From NCBI GenBank assembly GCA_947652605.1, contig OX393577.1, positions 48,149,494 through 48,213,493 of the forward strand: a DNA stretch of 64,000 bases, written 5' to 3'. Position 1 is the first letter of the stretch. Each line of letters opens with the position of its first letter. The notes beneath the pieces were generated by a model. The model ran no database searches. It saw only the letters and a list, made by a program, of their open reading frames with translations, and was not told where the DNA came from. A program made the translations under genes and the position numbers. Positions 12,391 through 22,606 of the stretch are shown piece by piece. Origin of the DNA: Elmis aenea (taxonomy: Eukaryota > Arthropoda > Insecta > Coleoptera > Elmidae).

Positions 12391-13621
12391 GGTGGCCACT
12401 AGGGTTTCTCATATTTGACCATTTTGCTTGTCCCGGGATTCCGGGAAGAAATCGGCCTTTGTCCCGGGATTTCCCGGGACGTAATAAATTATGTCAATAT
12501 TCTTAAATAAATAATCCAAAAAATGAAGCGAGCCGTTTATTACTTAAAAACAACTCCAAGTCATATAATTATGTAATACATTTTGCTCCATGATTATTAC
12601 AAATAATTAAATAATATTGATTAGAGAAACATACATTTACGAAATATAACCTTTCTATTGCAATTTCATATTTATAAACGCCATAATATAATTTTTACAA
12701 TGAACTTTTGTAATGTGATTTAAGTAAACAAAGGTGATCTGTGCTTTGATCATTTGATTTGTTAACAAGAAGTCCTGCTGTATAAATTGTCTCTGTAGCT
12801 ATTGCTATAGATGAAATTGTCTTGAGAGCATCTAGCAGCAAAGAAACATCGTTTTTATCTATAAAATTTCATTTACAAGCTATTTTGCTTTGCATTACCA
12901 GGGTACACAAAAATATAACTGTAAAAGTATTTTGAAGATATTAAATTTGTCATGAAGACCGGACTTTTTACGCCAAATTGAAAGCAAAAATATAAAAGAC
13001 GAAAATTATTTTAAAATAAAAATAAAGTTTTTCCATAATTTACTGTTATCAAAGATATTTACAATAAATTCTGAAAAGTTATGAGAGTATTACAAGAAAC
13101 TTGGCTTAAAATAAACGAAAAGGACATTTTTTTAAAATCCCGGGAATTCCCGGGACAAAAAGCATTTCTCGGGAAATATAAAATAGCTTAAAATGGACCG
13201 GGATTCCGAAAACCCGGGATCACGGGATCTCGGGAAAGAAACCCTAGTGGCCACCGAAAGACTGAAGGATTTGAAAAAGTCATAACTTGTTCGTTTTGAA
13301 TCTTTTTATTTTCTTTTTTTTGTAGGTTATAGAGCATCCTTTGGAGATTAAAACCGGACGATTAGGTTCTAAATCATGTTATTGCTAGGAGATACACTAA
13401 TATTAAAATGTTGCCGGTATGTTCTTTTAGTTTGAATAATAAATTGATCTTTCACTGGAATAGAAAAACTCAATCAGTTTTACTCGTTGCTGGATATCAT
13501 ACGTTGCCATTTTAATCTCCAAGGGTTGCTCTAGTCCTAGTCTATAACCTACAAAAAATAAATAAATTAAAAAAGAACAAGTTATGACTTTTTCAAAACC
13601 TTCAGTCTTTCGGTGGCCACC
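12391..13621. mobile_element. foldback element with GGTGGCCACCGAAAG ends, split by a hAT
   Basis: The right end (about 13520-13621) mirrors 13247-13370. The shared arm runs from GGTGGCCACCGAAAGACTG through a stretch ending near AACCTACAAAAAA. The first nine bases of the left end lie at 12391-12399, separated from the rest by the hAT element at 12400-13246. Without that insertion the element is about 380 bp. It lies 131 bp upstream of the first PTK7-like exon. Confidence 0.75.
12400..13246. mobile_element. hAT-type MITE built of TCCCGGGA palindromes
   Basis: The inverted ends TAGGGTTTC and GAAACCCTA are bounded by an exact 8-bp duplication GTGGCCAC (12392-12399 and 13247-13254), which fits nTnnnnAn. 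TCCCGGGA-type palindromes cluster next to both ends, and the AT-rich middle is non-coding. It landed in the palindromic end of another foldback element. Confidence 0.88.
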
Positions 13622-13752
13622 TTTTATTTTCATTTATTATAACTCAGTCAATGATAAGTTCACAGGCTTTTATTTCTTTTGCATTAGTTTGTTTCCGATT
13701 AATATTAAGTTGTTAACGTTTAAACACTTATTTATTTATATTTTCTTTCTAG

Positions 13753-13887
13753 CAAACGCATATGGACAAGATGACATGTATTTTTCTAAGAGTCCAAAGG
13801 ATATCGACGTTGTTAATGGTAAACCAGTTACATTATTATGCGAAGTAACACCTGATAATGGAGTTACTTATTACTGGGAATTAAACG
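13753..13887 (+). CDS. PTK7/off-track-like, exon with the first half of Ig domain 1
   Basis: The exon encodes about 45 residues of a receptor-like pseudokinase of the PTK7/off-track family, a planar-polarity and Wnt co-receptor at the cell surface. After a short ANAYGQ stretch, presumably just behind a signal peptide, come the B strand with its cysteine (VTLLCEV) and the C strand with the core tryptophan (TYYWELNG). The acceptor TTTTCTTTCTAG and the donor GTAAGT are good, and both junctions are phase 1, as usual for Ig exons. The signal-peptide exon was not found. Family assignment rests on the close match of the combined Ig domain to vertebrate PTK7 Ig1; another Ig-superfamily receptor remains possible. 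Confidence 0.78.
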
Positions 13888-14425
13888 GTAAGTACTCTTA
13901 ACTCGTAACATATTACTTAAAACGAGACCGGTTGTGCCAAAATAAAAAATCTCGTCTTATGTCGCTTTCATGTATCATTAAATTCCAGAATGAATTTTTT
14001 AATCATTTCATGGATTTTTTTGTTCAATCACTATGGATTTATTAAAAGCAGTCAGCACGTAAACTGCTTCAATTTATTTGTGTTTTTTAACATCTTAAAT
14101 TTATGTAACGGTTATTACAAACTTATAAAAATTTAAAATGTATTCTCTCGAAAAATGTTCTGTTGACAAATCTCTGCATTGAAGCTCAAAATAAATTCAA
14201 AAAAGAAACATTTGCAAGAAAAATGTCACAAGAAACAAAAAAACTTTAAGATTATGATTAAAAGAAGTGGGTGGTTGTCTGCATACTTAAGGACCTTTAT
14301 TTATAGTAATAATAAATAAGGCACATCGTTTCATGAATAAATTCGTTAAATTTGCGTCTTTTGTTTTGTAAATAATATGTGGCATGTTTATTGGTTTACT
14401 CAACGATTCCGCTTGTATATTTTAG

Positions 14426-14584
14426 GATCAAAGATAGCAAATACGACTCGGCGATACCAACAGGGCTCGAATCTGCACATTACGAGGGTTGACAGAGAAA
14501 GGGATTCGGGACAGTTCACGTGCATTGCACAGGATTCAAAAGGATTATCCATCACCAGTTCTGAAGCCGCCCTTAACATTCAGT
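14426..14584 (+). CDS. PTK7/off-track-like, exon with the second half of Ig domain 1
   Basis: This exon completes the Ig fold. TRRYQQGSNLHITRVDRERD leads into the DSGQFTC motif carrying the second disulphide cysteine, and the domain ends in ALNIQ plus the first base of a codon. PTK7 reads RRFAQGSSL...DRLQDSGTFQC...NIKW in the same place. The split codon T|GG would give the matching tryptophan if the next exon starts with GG. The acceptor is TTTTAG, the donor GTAAGT, and the phases are 1 and 1. The 538-bp intron before it is free of visible transposons. No next exon could be recognised downstream, so a very long intron is likely. Confidence 0.8.
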
Positions 14585-15095
14585 GTAAGTTCTTAATATT
14601 ATACGCACACATTTAAACTACAAGGTGTCTTCATCATGGCACATGTTCTTCAAAGGGATCCACTGGCTGTAAAAATAACCTGCCGCTTGTGGAAATTTCT
14701 TGTGATGATTTAATCAAACAGCCGTAAACTGCTCGTGTAGAATGGCTTAGGTATGCTAGAACGAATATGGAAATGAAACATTTTTTTAATGTACCCAATT
14801 TAACACATATAGACAGACGATGATTTGGCTTAATGCAATAAAAAAAAAAATTACCCAAACATTACTTTTCATTTATACCACCATCGTACAGTAGTAAATC
14901 TGATCGTGAAATCTTGTCGGCAAAGAAGGAATCCACCACCAGCCATCGACTATAAACTCTTAACCTCCGACATATTGATGTTAGCTTTCCTATGATATAT
15001 TTAGTACAGATTTATTAAAGTATGTATCTTCTACATTGTCAATTTTCCAGTTTAAGCCTCTTATTAGGTAGTACAATTTTGAACGTACTAAACTG
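14585..15095 (+). other. start of the downstream PTK7-like intron
   Basis: It begins with the donor GTAAGT. The rest is AT-rich and shows no exon or RNA gene. It ends in the 8-bp target site CTAAACTG (15088-15095) used by the adjacent hAT element. Confidence 0.55.
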
Positions 15096-16208
15096 CAGGG
15101 CCCTTAACCACAGGGCTAAATGGGCTATAGCCCCGGGGCGCCAGCCTTTTGGGGCGGCAAACTCACTGGAAACTTCTCTTATGGTAGAATTTTGGAGCGA
15201 AATATTAGAAATCATAGATAAAACTAATATATCACTTCAAAAAGTTGTTACTACAATTAAAAGCATTGTTGGATTCTGTAGAAGATTTTTTACAGTCAAC
15301 GAAATACAGATTCCTTTAACTTTTACAAATCGGAAGGTACAAAATTGTCCGGATGCGATGACTACAAACGATTACGCAAAAGAAAAAGTACGACGAAATA
15401 CTTCTACAAATGTTGAATTTGATGCCAATACCGAATTCCGCATAAATACATCTTATGTTCTTATTGATAAACTTCGATCCAGAAGTACAAAAGAGAAAGT
15501 GTGCCTATAATGACATTTACTTAAAATTTGACTTTCTGGTCAGTTCGAAAAATTCAAATGAAGACACAATTAGAAAAAATGCTGCAGAGTTATGTAAAAC
15601 ATTTATGTTGACGATCTAGAAAATAATTTTATTGAAGAATGCCCTTATTTATGTGAACATAAAGAAAATATATCTACTGAGGAACTAAGTTTGAGGACAA
15701 TAATTGATTCAAAAATCGAGTCTAAATTTTCTAACATGGCCACACAATGAGCATTTTTTTAAGTATTGCCGCTACAAATTGCAGCGGTGAAACATCTTTT
15801 TCAGTACTTAAAATAATACAAAATTATTTACGCTTAGTTGGGTTTGGGACAGGGCAAATTAAATGATTTAAGTAAGTATTTTGTCCATGGAGAGTGATTT
15901 ATTTAATTATTTAGATAAGTGCAATATGATTAACCAGTTTGCCAAAGAAAAAGCTAGGAAAATAAATATTTAAGTTATTCATATAATAAAATTATTTTTG
16001 TTTTTGTTCATATAGGTTATTTGAATTTTGCATGAATTTTATATTTTTATTTGTTTATTGGTAATTTATTGACTTTTTCTAGTTCTGAAACTTTTGTAAA
16101 ACTTCACCGGTCACCCCGCTCCCGCTTTCCCTCCAGTGTATTTTCTTATGAAGAGGGGCGCATTATTGTTAGCAGCCCACGGGCGCCAAATATCTTAAGA
16201 CGGCTCTG
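15096..16208 (+). mobile_element. internally deleted hAT transposon, ZMYM1-like group
   Basis: The ends CAGGGCC and GGCTCTG are inverted, with GGCGCC-rich subterminal parts. The exact duplication CTAAACTG flanks them (15088-15095 and 16209-16216). The 1.1-kb body keeps scattered parts of a hAT transposase. Its last ~245 bp, plus the right target duplication, recur at 17322-17564. Confidence 0.9.
15170..15973 (+). pseudogene. remnant hAT transposase
   Basis: Pieces of a ZMYM1/TTF-type hAT transposase are visible in several frames. An N-terminal piece contains SLMVEFWSEILEIIDKTNI, and FRINTSYVLIDKL follows. The C-terminal dimerisation region shows NCSGETSFSVLKIIQNYLR and then MESDLFNYLDKCN with FAKEKARKI before the stop at 15973. 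Stops and shifts, and loss of most of the catalytic middle, make it non-functional. The family call rests on these conserved C-terminal motifs. Confidence 0.8.
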
Positions 16209-16216
16209 CTAAACTG

Positions 16217-16851
16217 CAATTATTTTTTTTTTCAAATAGAAAAAGGAGTTTGTTTTTTAATCCATCGCACTAAAAATTTACAAGTTATCTCTAAAAAAAT
16301 GTTGAATATTAAACGTCTTGTTTTTTGTATGAAAGTGTTTTTATCATCAAAAATAGTGGAAAAAGATCTACTTATATTGTTCTTTTTTTTCCAAAAAAAT
16401 AAATTAATATTATGGAGCGTCAACTTGATATTTTTGTAATCCTTACGTATGTAAATAAAGTTCATGAAATGCGAAGTTTTCGTTATGTAGAGTTAAAGAA
16501 GTTAACATTAATGAAAAATGTGATCCACAAATAAGTGATCAAGAAAAATACAGGAAGCGCCAGTATATTATTTTGTAAATAGTAGTTCCGTTCAACGACT
16601 TATTTGATTTCAATATCTTTATCGATTTTTTTATCAACTGAAATACGCTTAGCGTCACTCAAGGAATTTATACCCATCAGTTGGTATTCACCATAAACAT
16701 ATTTCTCCAGTTTAGCAGCAAACTGTGTTATGCGACTAACGAAGACCGGTTCCCATTCACCGGTCACTTACTCCAAGAGCTATTAGATATTGTACTACTT
16801 TATGTGTTTCTTTGTGCTTGGCCTTTTACATTAATTATTATCAACAACCAA
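16217..16851. other. spacer between hAT element and tRNA-Gly array
   Basis: AT-rich DNA. The frames here are chance; the one ending at 16872 only reads into the tRNA. Confidence 0.5.
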
Positions 16852-16922
16852 GCATCGGTGGTTCAGTGGTAGAATGCTCGCCTGCCACGCGGGCGGCCCG
16901 GGTTCGATTCCCGGCCGATGCA
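16852..16922 (+). tRNA. tRNA-Gly (GCC), copy 1
   Basis: This 71-nt gene decodes GGC/GGU glycine codons. The acceptor stem GCATCGG/CCGATGC pairs fully, with discriminator A. Anticodon GCC (16884-16886) sits in loop CTGCCAC on a five-pair stem. The A box (TGGTTCAGTGGTAGA) and B box (GGTTCGATTCC) for polymerase III are intact, and a TTTT terminator follows within about 6 nt. It is the first of seven identical genes in the same direction. Confidence 0.98.
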
Positions 16923-16959
16923 ATTATTTTGCTCGTTAATGTTACAATATATTAGTACA

Positions 16960-17188
16960 ATTTAATTTTTTTTGGACAATGTTATGTCCTTGAAATAAGA
17001 GAAAATTGTCTCAGGAGTCGGTGATTCGGCGCTGCACTTGCAACCCAGCTTTGATTGTCAAAACCTACAAGTAAGCAGCTCGTGTTGTAATTTTACTTTC
17101 CATTCGTACTACTTCTATATTACTAAAAAACTACTTCTCAAGAACATTTCTTCGTGTCCTTGACTATTGCGAAAGGCGTTTTCATCAA
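16960..17188 (+). repeat. long spacer unit of the tRNA-Gly array
   Basis: The spacer from TTTTTTGGACAAT through GTCGGTGATTCGGCGCTGC to the 5' flank CATTTCTTCGTGTCCTTGAC recurs before other tRNA copies, at about 18388-18612 and 19268-19489. Shorter spacers keep only the last ~100 bp. This shows that gene and flank were duplicated together. Confidence 0.85.
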
Positions 17189-17259
17189 GCATCGGTGGTT
17201 CAGTGGTAGAATGCTCGCCTGCCACGCGGGCGGCCCGGGTTCGATTCCCGGCCGATGCA
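17189..17259 (+). tRNA. tRNA-Gly (GCC), copy 2
   Basis: Identical to copy 1 over 71 nt, with TTTT six bases downstream. The 5' flank GCGAAAGGCGTTTTCATCAA is shared with copies 7 and 8. Its 3' half and downstream flank are duplicated at 17565-17665. Confidence 0.98.
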
Positions 17260-17288
17260 AACGTTTTGCTCGTTGATTTTACAATATA

Positions 17289-17321
17289 CAGGGTGTTTCA
17301 TAATTGAATGCTGATCCTTAA
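17289..17321 (+). mobile_element. 33-bp left end of the downstream MITE, duplicated
   Basis: CAGGGTGTTTCATAATTGAA through CCTTAAG matches the start of the element at 17632. It stops abruptly where the hAT-derived copy begins. It is one half of a tandem duplication, not an independent insertion. Confidence 0.8.
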
Positions 17322-17564
17322 GTTGTTCATATAATAAAATTATTTTTGTTTTTGTTCATATAGGTTATTTGAATTTTGCATGAATTTTATATTTTTATTT
17401 GTTTATTGGTAATTTATTGACTTTTTCTAGTTCTGAAACTTTTGTAAAACTTCACCGGTCACCCCGCTCCCGCTTTCCCTCCAGTGTATTTTCTTATGAA
17501 GAGGGGCGCATTATTGTTAGCAGCCCACGGGCGCTAAATATCTTAAGACGGCTCTGCTAAACTG
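17322..17564 (+). mobile_element. ectopic copy of the hAT 3' end plus its target duplication
   Basis: This 243-bp stretch is nearly identical to 15973-16216: the hAT right subterminal part, its end GGCTCTG and the target duplication CTAAACTG. It lacks the left end, so it did not arrive by transposition. At its right edge CTGC is shared by the hAT flank and the tRNA (CTGCCACG). At its left edge TTAAGTT is shared with the hAT donor. Both are microhomologies, as expected of template switching. Confidence 0.9.
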
Positions 17565-17602
17565 CCACGCGGGCGGCCCGGGTTCGATTCCCGGCCGATG
17601 CA
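17565..17602 (+). pseudogene. 3' half of tRNA-Gly (GCC), copy 3
   Basis: Only the part from the anticodon (GCC, using the shared CTGC) through the T arm and acceptor 3' strand is present. The A box, D arm and 5' acceptor strand are replaced by hAT sequence. The B box is intact but no tRNA can fold. TTTT follows. Confidence 0.95.
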
Positions 17603-17631
17603 AACGTTTTGCTCGTTGATTTTACAATATA

Positions 17632-18366
17632 CAGGTTGTTTCATAATTGAATGCTGATCCTTAAGGGTGTTATTCCTTGGCTGATTTTAAGAAAAAAAGT
17701 TCATATCAATGTAGGTCCGCAACCGCCATATTTTTGAGATACAGGGTGTTTTTTGAATGTTAGTAGGCAGGTACTTATTAACTAGGTATAAAAACACATT
17801 TTTTTCAGAAAAAATTGTTCTGTTTCTACCAATGGCGTCCGTACTAATACTAACATGTCCTTGAATGTATTTACTTGATTATTAAAAATTAAAACTAAAG
17901 TGAAATGTACTTTTACTCTTTAAGAGCACCTAATAGCCTTTTATTTTTTTACTCGAAAACCGTTCGTCGGACAAAAAAAGTCAAGAGGCCATTTTTACTA
18001 AGAGATAAAGCAAAATTATAAAAATAACATTTAGGTACTTTGAAAAACAAAACAGTGGCGTATTATTTTTTTCATTAAAAATATTCAAGGACATGTTAGT
18101 ACGGACGCCATTGGTAGAAAAAGAACAACTTTTTTTTTCTGAAAAAAATGTGTTTTTATGCCTATTTAGTACCTACTAAAATTCAAAAAAATATCTAACG
18201 TTGCATCAAAAATATTACGAAAAAACCGATATTTTTTTCAACTTTTAATCTCAAAATCTCAAAAATACGGCGGTTGCGGACCTACATTGATATGAACTTT
18301 TTTCTTCTTAAAATCATCCAAGGAATAATACCCTTAAGGATCAGCATTCAATTATCAAACACCCTA
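17632..18366. mobile_element. foldback MITE in the tRNA-Gly array
   Basis: The ends CAGGTTGTTTCATAATTGAA and the mirrored TCAATTATCAAACACCCTA are inverted. Inverted similarity continues for about 250 bp (CGCAACCGCCATA against TACGGCGGTTGCG, then the GACATGTTAGTACGGACGCC block). It is flanked by TATA and is non-coding. It interrupts the spacer between tRNA copies. Confidence 0.85.
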
Positions 18367-18612
18367 TATTAGTAGCTACAGTTTAATTTTTTTTTGGACA
18401 ATATTATGTCCTTGAAATTAGACGTGATTGTATCAAGAGTCGGTGATTCGGCGCTGCACTTGCGACTCAGCTTTGATTGTCAACCTACAAATAAGCAGCT
18501 GGTGTTGTAATTTTACTTTCCATTGGTACTACTTCTATATTATCTACTATTAAACTATTTCCCAAGAACATTTCTTCGTGTCCTTGACTATTGCGAAAGG
18601 CGCTGTAATCGA

Positions 18613-18683
18613 GCATCGGTGGTTCAGTGGTAGAATGCTCGCCTGCCACGCGGGCGGCCCGGGTTCGATTCCCGGCCGATGCA
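18613..18683 (+). tRNA. tRNA-Gly (GCC), copy 4
   Basis: Identical 71-nt gene. It begins a run of short-period copies: the next two start exactly 180 and 360 bp further on. A TTTT terminator follows at about +6. Confidence 0.98.
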
Positions 18684-18792
18684 ACTATTTTGTTATAATT
18701 TTACTTTCCATTCGTACTACATATTATTATTAAACTACTTCTCAAGAACATTTCTTCGTGTCCTTGACTACTATGAAAAGCGATTTCATCAA

Positions 18793-18863
18793 GCATCGGT
18801 GGTTCAGTGGTAGAATGCTCGCCTGCCACGCGGGCGGCCCGGGTTCGATTCCCGGCCGATGCA
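18793..18863 (+). tRNA. tRNA-Gly (GCC), copy 5
   Basis: Identical gene inside a 180-bp tandem unit. The spacer (TTACTTTCCATTCGTACTAC to CTACTATGAAAAGCG) is almost identical to that before copy 6, indicating recent duplication or conversion. Confidence 0.98.
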
Positions 18864-18972
18864 ACTATTTTGTTATAATTTTACTTTCCATTCGTACTAC
18901 ATATTATTATTAAACTGCTTCTCAAGAACATTTCTTCGTGTCCTTGACTACTATGAAAAGCGATTTTATCAA

Positions 18973-19043
18973 GCATCGGTGGTTCAGTGGTAGAATGCTC
19001 GCCTGCCACGCGGGCGGCCCGGGTTCGATTCCCGGCCGATGCA
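18973..19043 (+). tRNA. tRNA-Gly (GCC), copy 6
   Basis: Identical gene and the third member of the 180-bp series. The apparent 79-codon frame running through this gene is a by-product of the tRNA sequence. Confidence 0.98.
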
Positions 19044-19156
19044 ACTATTTTGTTATAATATTACTTTCCATTCGTACTACTTCTATATTACTAAAAAACT
19101 ACTTCTCAAGAACATTTCTTCGTGTCCTTGACTATTGCGAAAGGCGTTTTCATGAA

Positions 19157-19227
19157 GCATCGGTGGTTCAGTGGTAGAATGCTCGCCTGCCACGCGGGCG
19201 GCCCGGGTTCGATTCCCGGCCGATGCA
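19157..19227 (+). tRNA. tRNA-Gly (GCC), copy 7
   Basis: Identical gene, 184 bp after copy 6. The 5' flank is of the CTATTGCGAAAGGCG type seen at copies 2 and 8, and TTTT follows nine bases downstream. Confidence 0.98.
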
Positions 19228-19489
19228 TATGTTTTGCTCGTTGATTTTTCAATATATTAGTAGGTTCACTTTTTTTGGACAATATTATGTCCTTGAAATA
19301 AGATATTGTTTCAAGAGACGGTGATTCGGCGCTGCACTTGCAACCCAGCTTTAATTGTCAACCTACAAGTAAGCAACTCGTGTTATAATAATTTTACTTT
19401 CCATTGGTACTACTTCTATATTACTATTAAACTATTTCCCAAGAACATTTCTTCGTGTCCTTGACTATTGCGAAAGGCGTTTTCATCAA

Positions 19490-19560
19490 GCATCGGTGGT
19501 TCAGTGGTAGAATGCTCGCCTGCCACGCGGGCGGCCCGGGTTCGATTCCCGGCCGATGCA
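19490..19560 (+). tRNA. tRNA-Gly (GCC), copy 8
   Basis: Last intact gene of the array, preceded by the long spacer unit. A TTTT terminator follows at about +5. After it the array similarity stops within about 20 bp. Confidence 0.98.
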
Positions 19561-21036
19561 ATTATTTTGTTATAATTTTATTCTTATTGGTACCATTATT
19601 GTAATACAGTGTTTTAACAAAATATATACCATCCTTGAGAAGTGTAAGCGCTTTGTATATTTAATTAATAAGTAAGTGCTTACCACGCGGTTGATCCGCC
19701 ACTGGTTGTATTCAAGACGCAAGGATCGAACCAAGATTTTAACTGATAATACGTATATCAAAACAAATCAAGATCGTAACAACGAGAAAATAGATTTAAA
19801 TAATAAAATTAAAGCATTAAATTTCTTTGTTTTACTAGTCAACTGCACATGTATAAATAGTTTTAAAACGGATGCAAGCAAAATTTCAACCAAACGGTGC
19901 ACATCATAAACCTACGTTAAAGTTATTTTTCTGTGTTCGTTATTTTTAACTAAACAGGAAACATGCATCAAAATATTTCTCATAAACGTCTTTTAAGTTC
20001 GCGAGTTTGTCATTCGTTTTGTTTCGTTTATTTCTAAAATGCTAACATGTGTGTTTGTTCATTCCACTTAAATTTTCAACCGACAGGAGTGTTACGGTAT
20101 TGACAGCAATAATAAGTTGCAGATACATACATGGTGCCATTCCTTATCGTTATATTAACAACAATAATGATTTACAATGCTTCGGAATTATCAATATTAC
20201 CCCAATAAATAGTTTTATGGCTTTACCTTTCCAGTAAATAAAGTATTGGATGACTTAACTACTTGTGTATATTGTGAAATTTATGTAGAGGTAAATAAAT
20301 ATTTAGTTTTTTATAGATAAAAACTACTCGCGTAGCTACACATAATGGGGTTTCATAGTTTTTTAACTTCTTAAGTATCTACTGATTTCTATATCCTTAG
20401 TTATTGTAAATATAAGTTGTTTTCTTTAATGCAACTGTGCGTAAATAAAAATATAAATCGTACTAACAAATTTAACAAAACGTTCTAAATAAAATAAAAA
20501 TATAACAGAAATAAAAATTCTGAAAAAAAATTAAAATTTTAAATTTATTGGAGTAAATATTTTGACTTGTAATTCAAGCTTTAATCAAAACCAATTTCAA
20601 AACTGTCCAACTCATTCTAAAGAAGTAAAAAATTCAAAGGATGGTTATGTGAGAGAGTTGATATTTTACAAAATGTATTATATATATTATATTAAATAGC
20701 CTTTTATAAAAGTACGTATGCAGAGTATGCACCCACAATCTTTTGCAATTCTTATTTTTTTTCGTTTTATTAAAATAACAGCAGCAACGTAAGCTATTTC
20801 GTAGAAGTTTATTTTGACAAATAATGAACATTTCGAAGATTTTTCATCGCCCGTGCGCGACCGCATTTATTGTTGGGAGATTTTTCATCGTGCAATTTTT
20901 TAGTTGCGCAGTAAAAGTTCGCCCGTGCGCTAGCGGCCTTCAAAGGTGACAATTAAATCTCGAATTTCTTTTATTTTATGATTTTCGTGATGATAAAACG
21001 TCAAAACTTACAAAAGAGCATGGTAAAAAAATCAGC
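19561..21036. other. AT-rich DNA between the tRNA genes
   Basis: No gene recognised. Near 20838-20895 the short phrase AGATTTTTCATCG occurs twice in a slightly GC-richer patch. Confidence 0.5.
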
Positions 21037-21109
21037 TGTTTCCGCCCGGGATCGAACCGGGGACCTTCCGCGTGTTAGGCGGATGTGATAACCACTACAC
21101 CACGGAAAC
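21037..21109 (-). tRNA. tRNA-Val (AAC)
   Basis: On the minus strand this is a 73-nt gene with acceptor pairing GTTTCCG/CGGAAAC and discriminator A. Its D arm contains TGGTGTAGTGGTTA, the anticodon loop is CTAACAC with anticodon AAC, and the T arm reads GGTTCGATCCC. A run of seven T follows five bases after the 3' end, a polymerase III terminator. It decodes GUU and other GUN valine codons after inosine modification. It stands alone, opposite to the Gly array. Confidence 0.97.
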
Positions 21110-21741
21110 TGCTTGATCTCAAAATTAGTCTGAATTCGTCACAACTGGATCATTTATAATAAATAACATTTATGTTGATTTATTTTAAAGCCCCTTTTAA
21201 CCTTATGCAGGAAATTCTCAAAACTAAACATTCTTCTTTAATTTGTAATTAGGAACTTTGTTTATAATTATGTGTTGGTAGACTGAAATATTAAGAGGGT
21301 TAAATAGTGTTCATTAATCCAAATTTTAATAACCACAAAACAAAATTAAACCCAACATTCTAAATCGAAATAGTACTAAACCGATTACAATTTATTAAAA
21401 TTATAATATCTATACATGTTTGTTTAATCAAATTAATAAAATATCTTGCAATAAATAGTTGAAATTGTCTGTTTAATGGAACTATGCTTGAATGTAGCTA
21501 TATCGTTTCACACCCCATTTTCTATTTTCAATAAATTACGTAAATAACAGGAATAAATCCAAAGTTTTAAACAATCGAAAGTATACATAAAGCCACAACT
21601 AATTTATTTAGAACCAGCGATATAAAAATTCATTGAGGATTAATGCTAACCAGCGCCAGCGGCGCGTTATCCTATGGGCAAAAAGGGTAATTGTTCAGGG
21701 TCCCCACCAACAAAAGATCGTAACCCAGGACCTGTCATCTA
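21110..21741. other. AT-rich DNA, nothing recognised
   Basis: No coding or RNA signal. A frame that starts at 21633 runs into the repeat at 21742 and has no domain. Confidence 0.5.
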
Positions 21742-22105
21742 CAGGGTGTTTTTTTAAATATTGCGAAAATATTCGTGAGGTGATTCCTCATCGAAAATTA
21801 AGGGGGGTCTTTCATATAACATTTTTCCTTAGACGTCTCCTTTCGGAGTTACACCCATCTAAAGGGGAGCGGTAAAATTGTATTTCTAAAATTTGGATAA
21901 ATGTAGGAGAATGATATTTGATAGATGTTTTATACTTATTAAAAGGTTTCCCATAGTAATATTTTCAATCACCTCCCACCTTCATAGGGGACTGAAAAGT
22001 GCGACCCCTATTGGTTTTTTATCAGAACTTTTTGGAGAGTTGAAATTTTGCAATTAAAAAATTCTTTTTTGAAAGCTTGATTTCTTAAGAAACTTTTTTA
22101 TTCTT
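21742..22105 (+). mobile_element. CAGGGTGTTT repeat family J, copy 1
   Basis: It starts TA-CAGGGTGTTTTTTTAAATA and is closely similar over about 360 bp to 28884-29262, including TTAGACGTCTCCTTTCGG and CTAAAGGGGAGCGGTAAAAT. No inverted partner is visible, so it is a one-ended fragment or an element with very short inverted ends. Confidence 0.75.
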
Positions 22106-22606
22106 TAGTTTTTGTTTTGTGCGTGTCACAAAATTTCCAAAATTATTTAAATACATGCCGTATTGGGTCCCTTTAAGTCAGGAGCCCGGGTGCATTGCAT
22201 TCACTTGACCGGTCCTGATAAAACCAATTTTTTATAAACTCACTACTGTACTATGAATATCAAAATATAAATTTAACGCCATATCTGGGAACGCTAGGTT
22301 GCCGGGTGTACATGAGGTAACCAAATATACATTTGCCCAAAGTCTCATGAAAGTATAACGCACCACTAGTGCTAACAGTTAACAGTGCGGTACAACATTA
22401 TTCAGCTTGTCTTTATGTAAACTTATTACTAAAAATTTTTGCTTTTATATTTATACAGTAGGAAACAAAAAACAGTAAAATATCATGAAGGAAACTTACA
22501 ACTTAGATTTCGGTTTTAATATAATAATAACGGATTGAATTCAAGTATTAGTTTTTAATTTAGAGATTTGCAAATATAAGATCAAGCCGTTGTTGTGTAA
22601 TTCTAT
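22106..22606. other. AT-rich DNA, nothing recognised
   Basis: No feature seen. The last eight bases, AATTCTAT, are the target site of the following hAT element. Confidence 0.5.

Noticed and set aside
18938..19177. 79-codon frame through the tRNA-Gly genes
   Set aside because: It is the conceptual translation of tRNA sequence and its spacer; the RNA genes explain it completely. The same holds for the frame ending at 16872.
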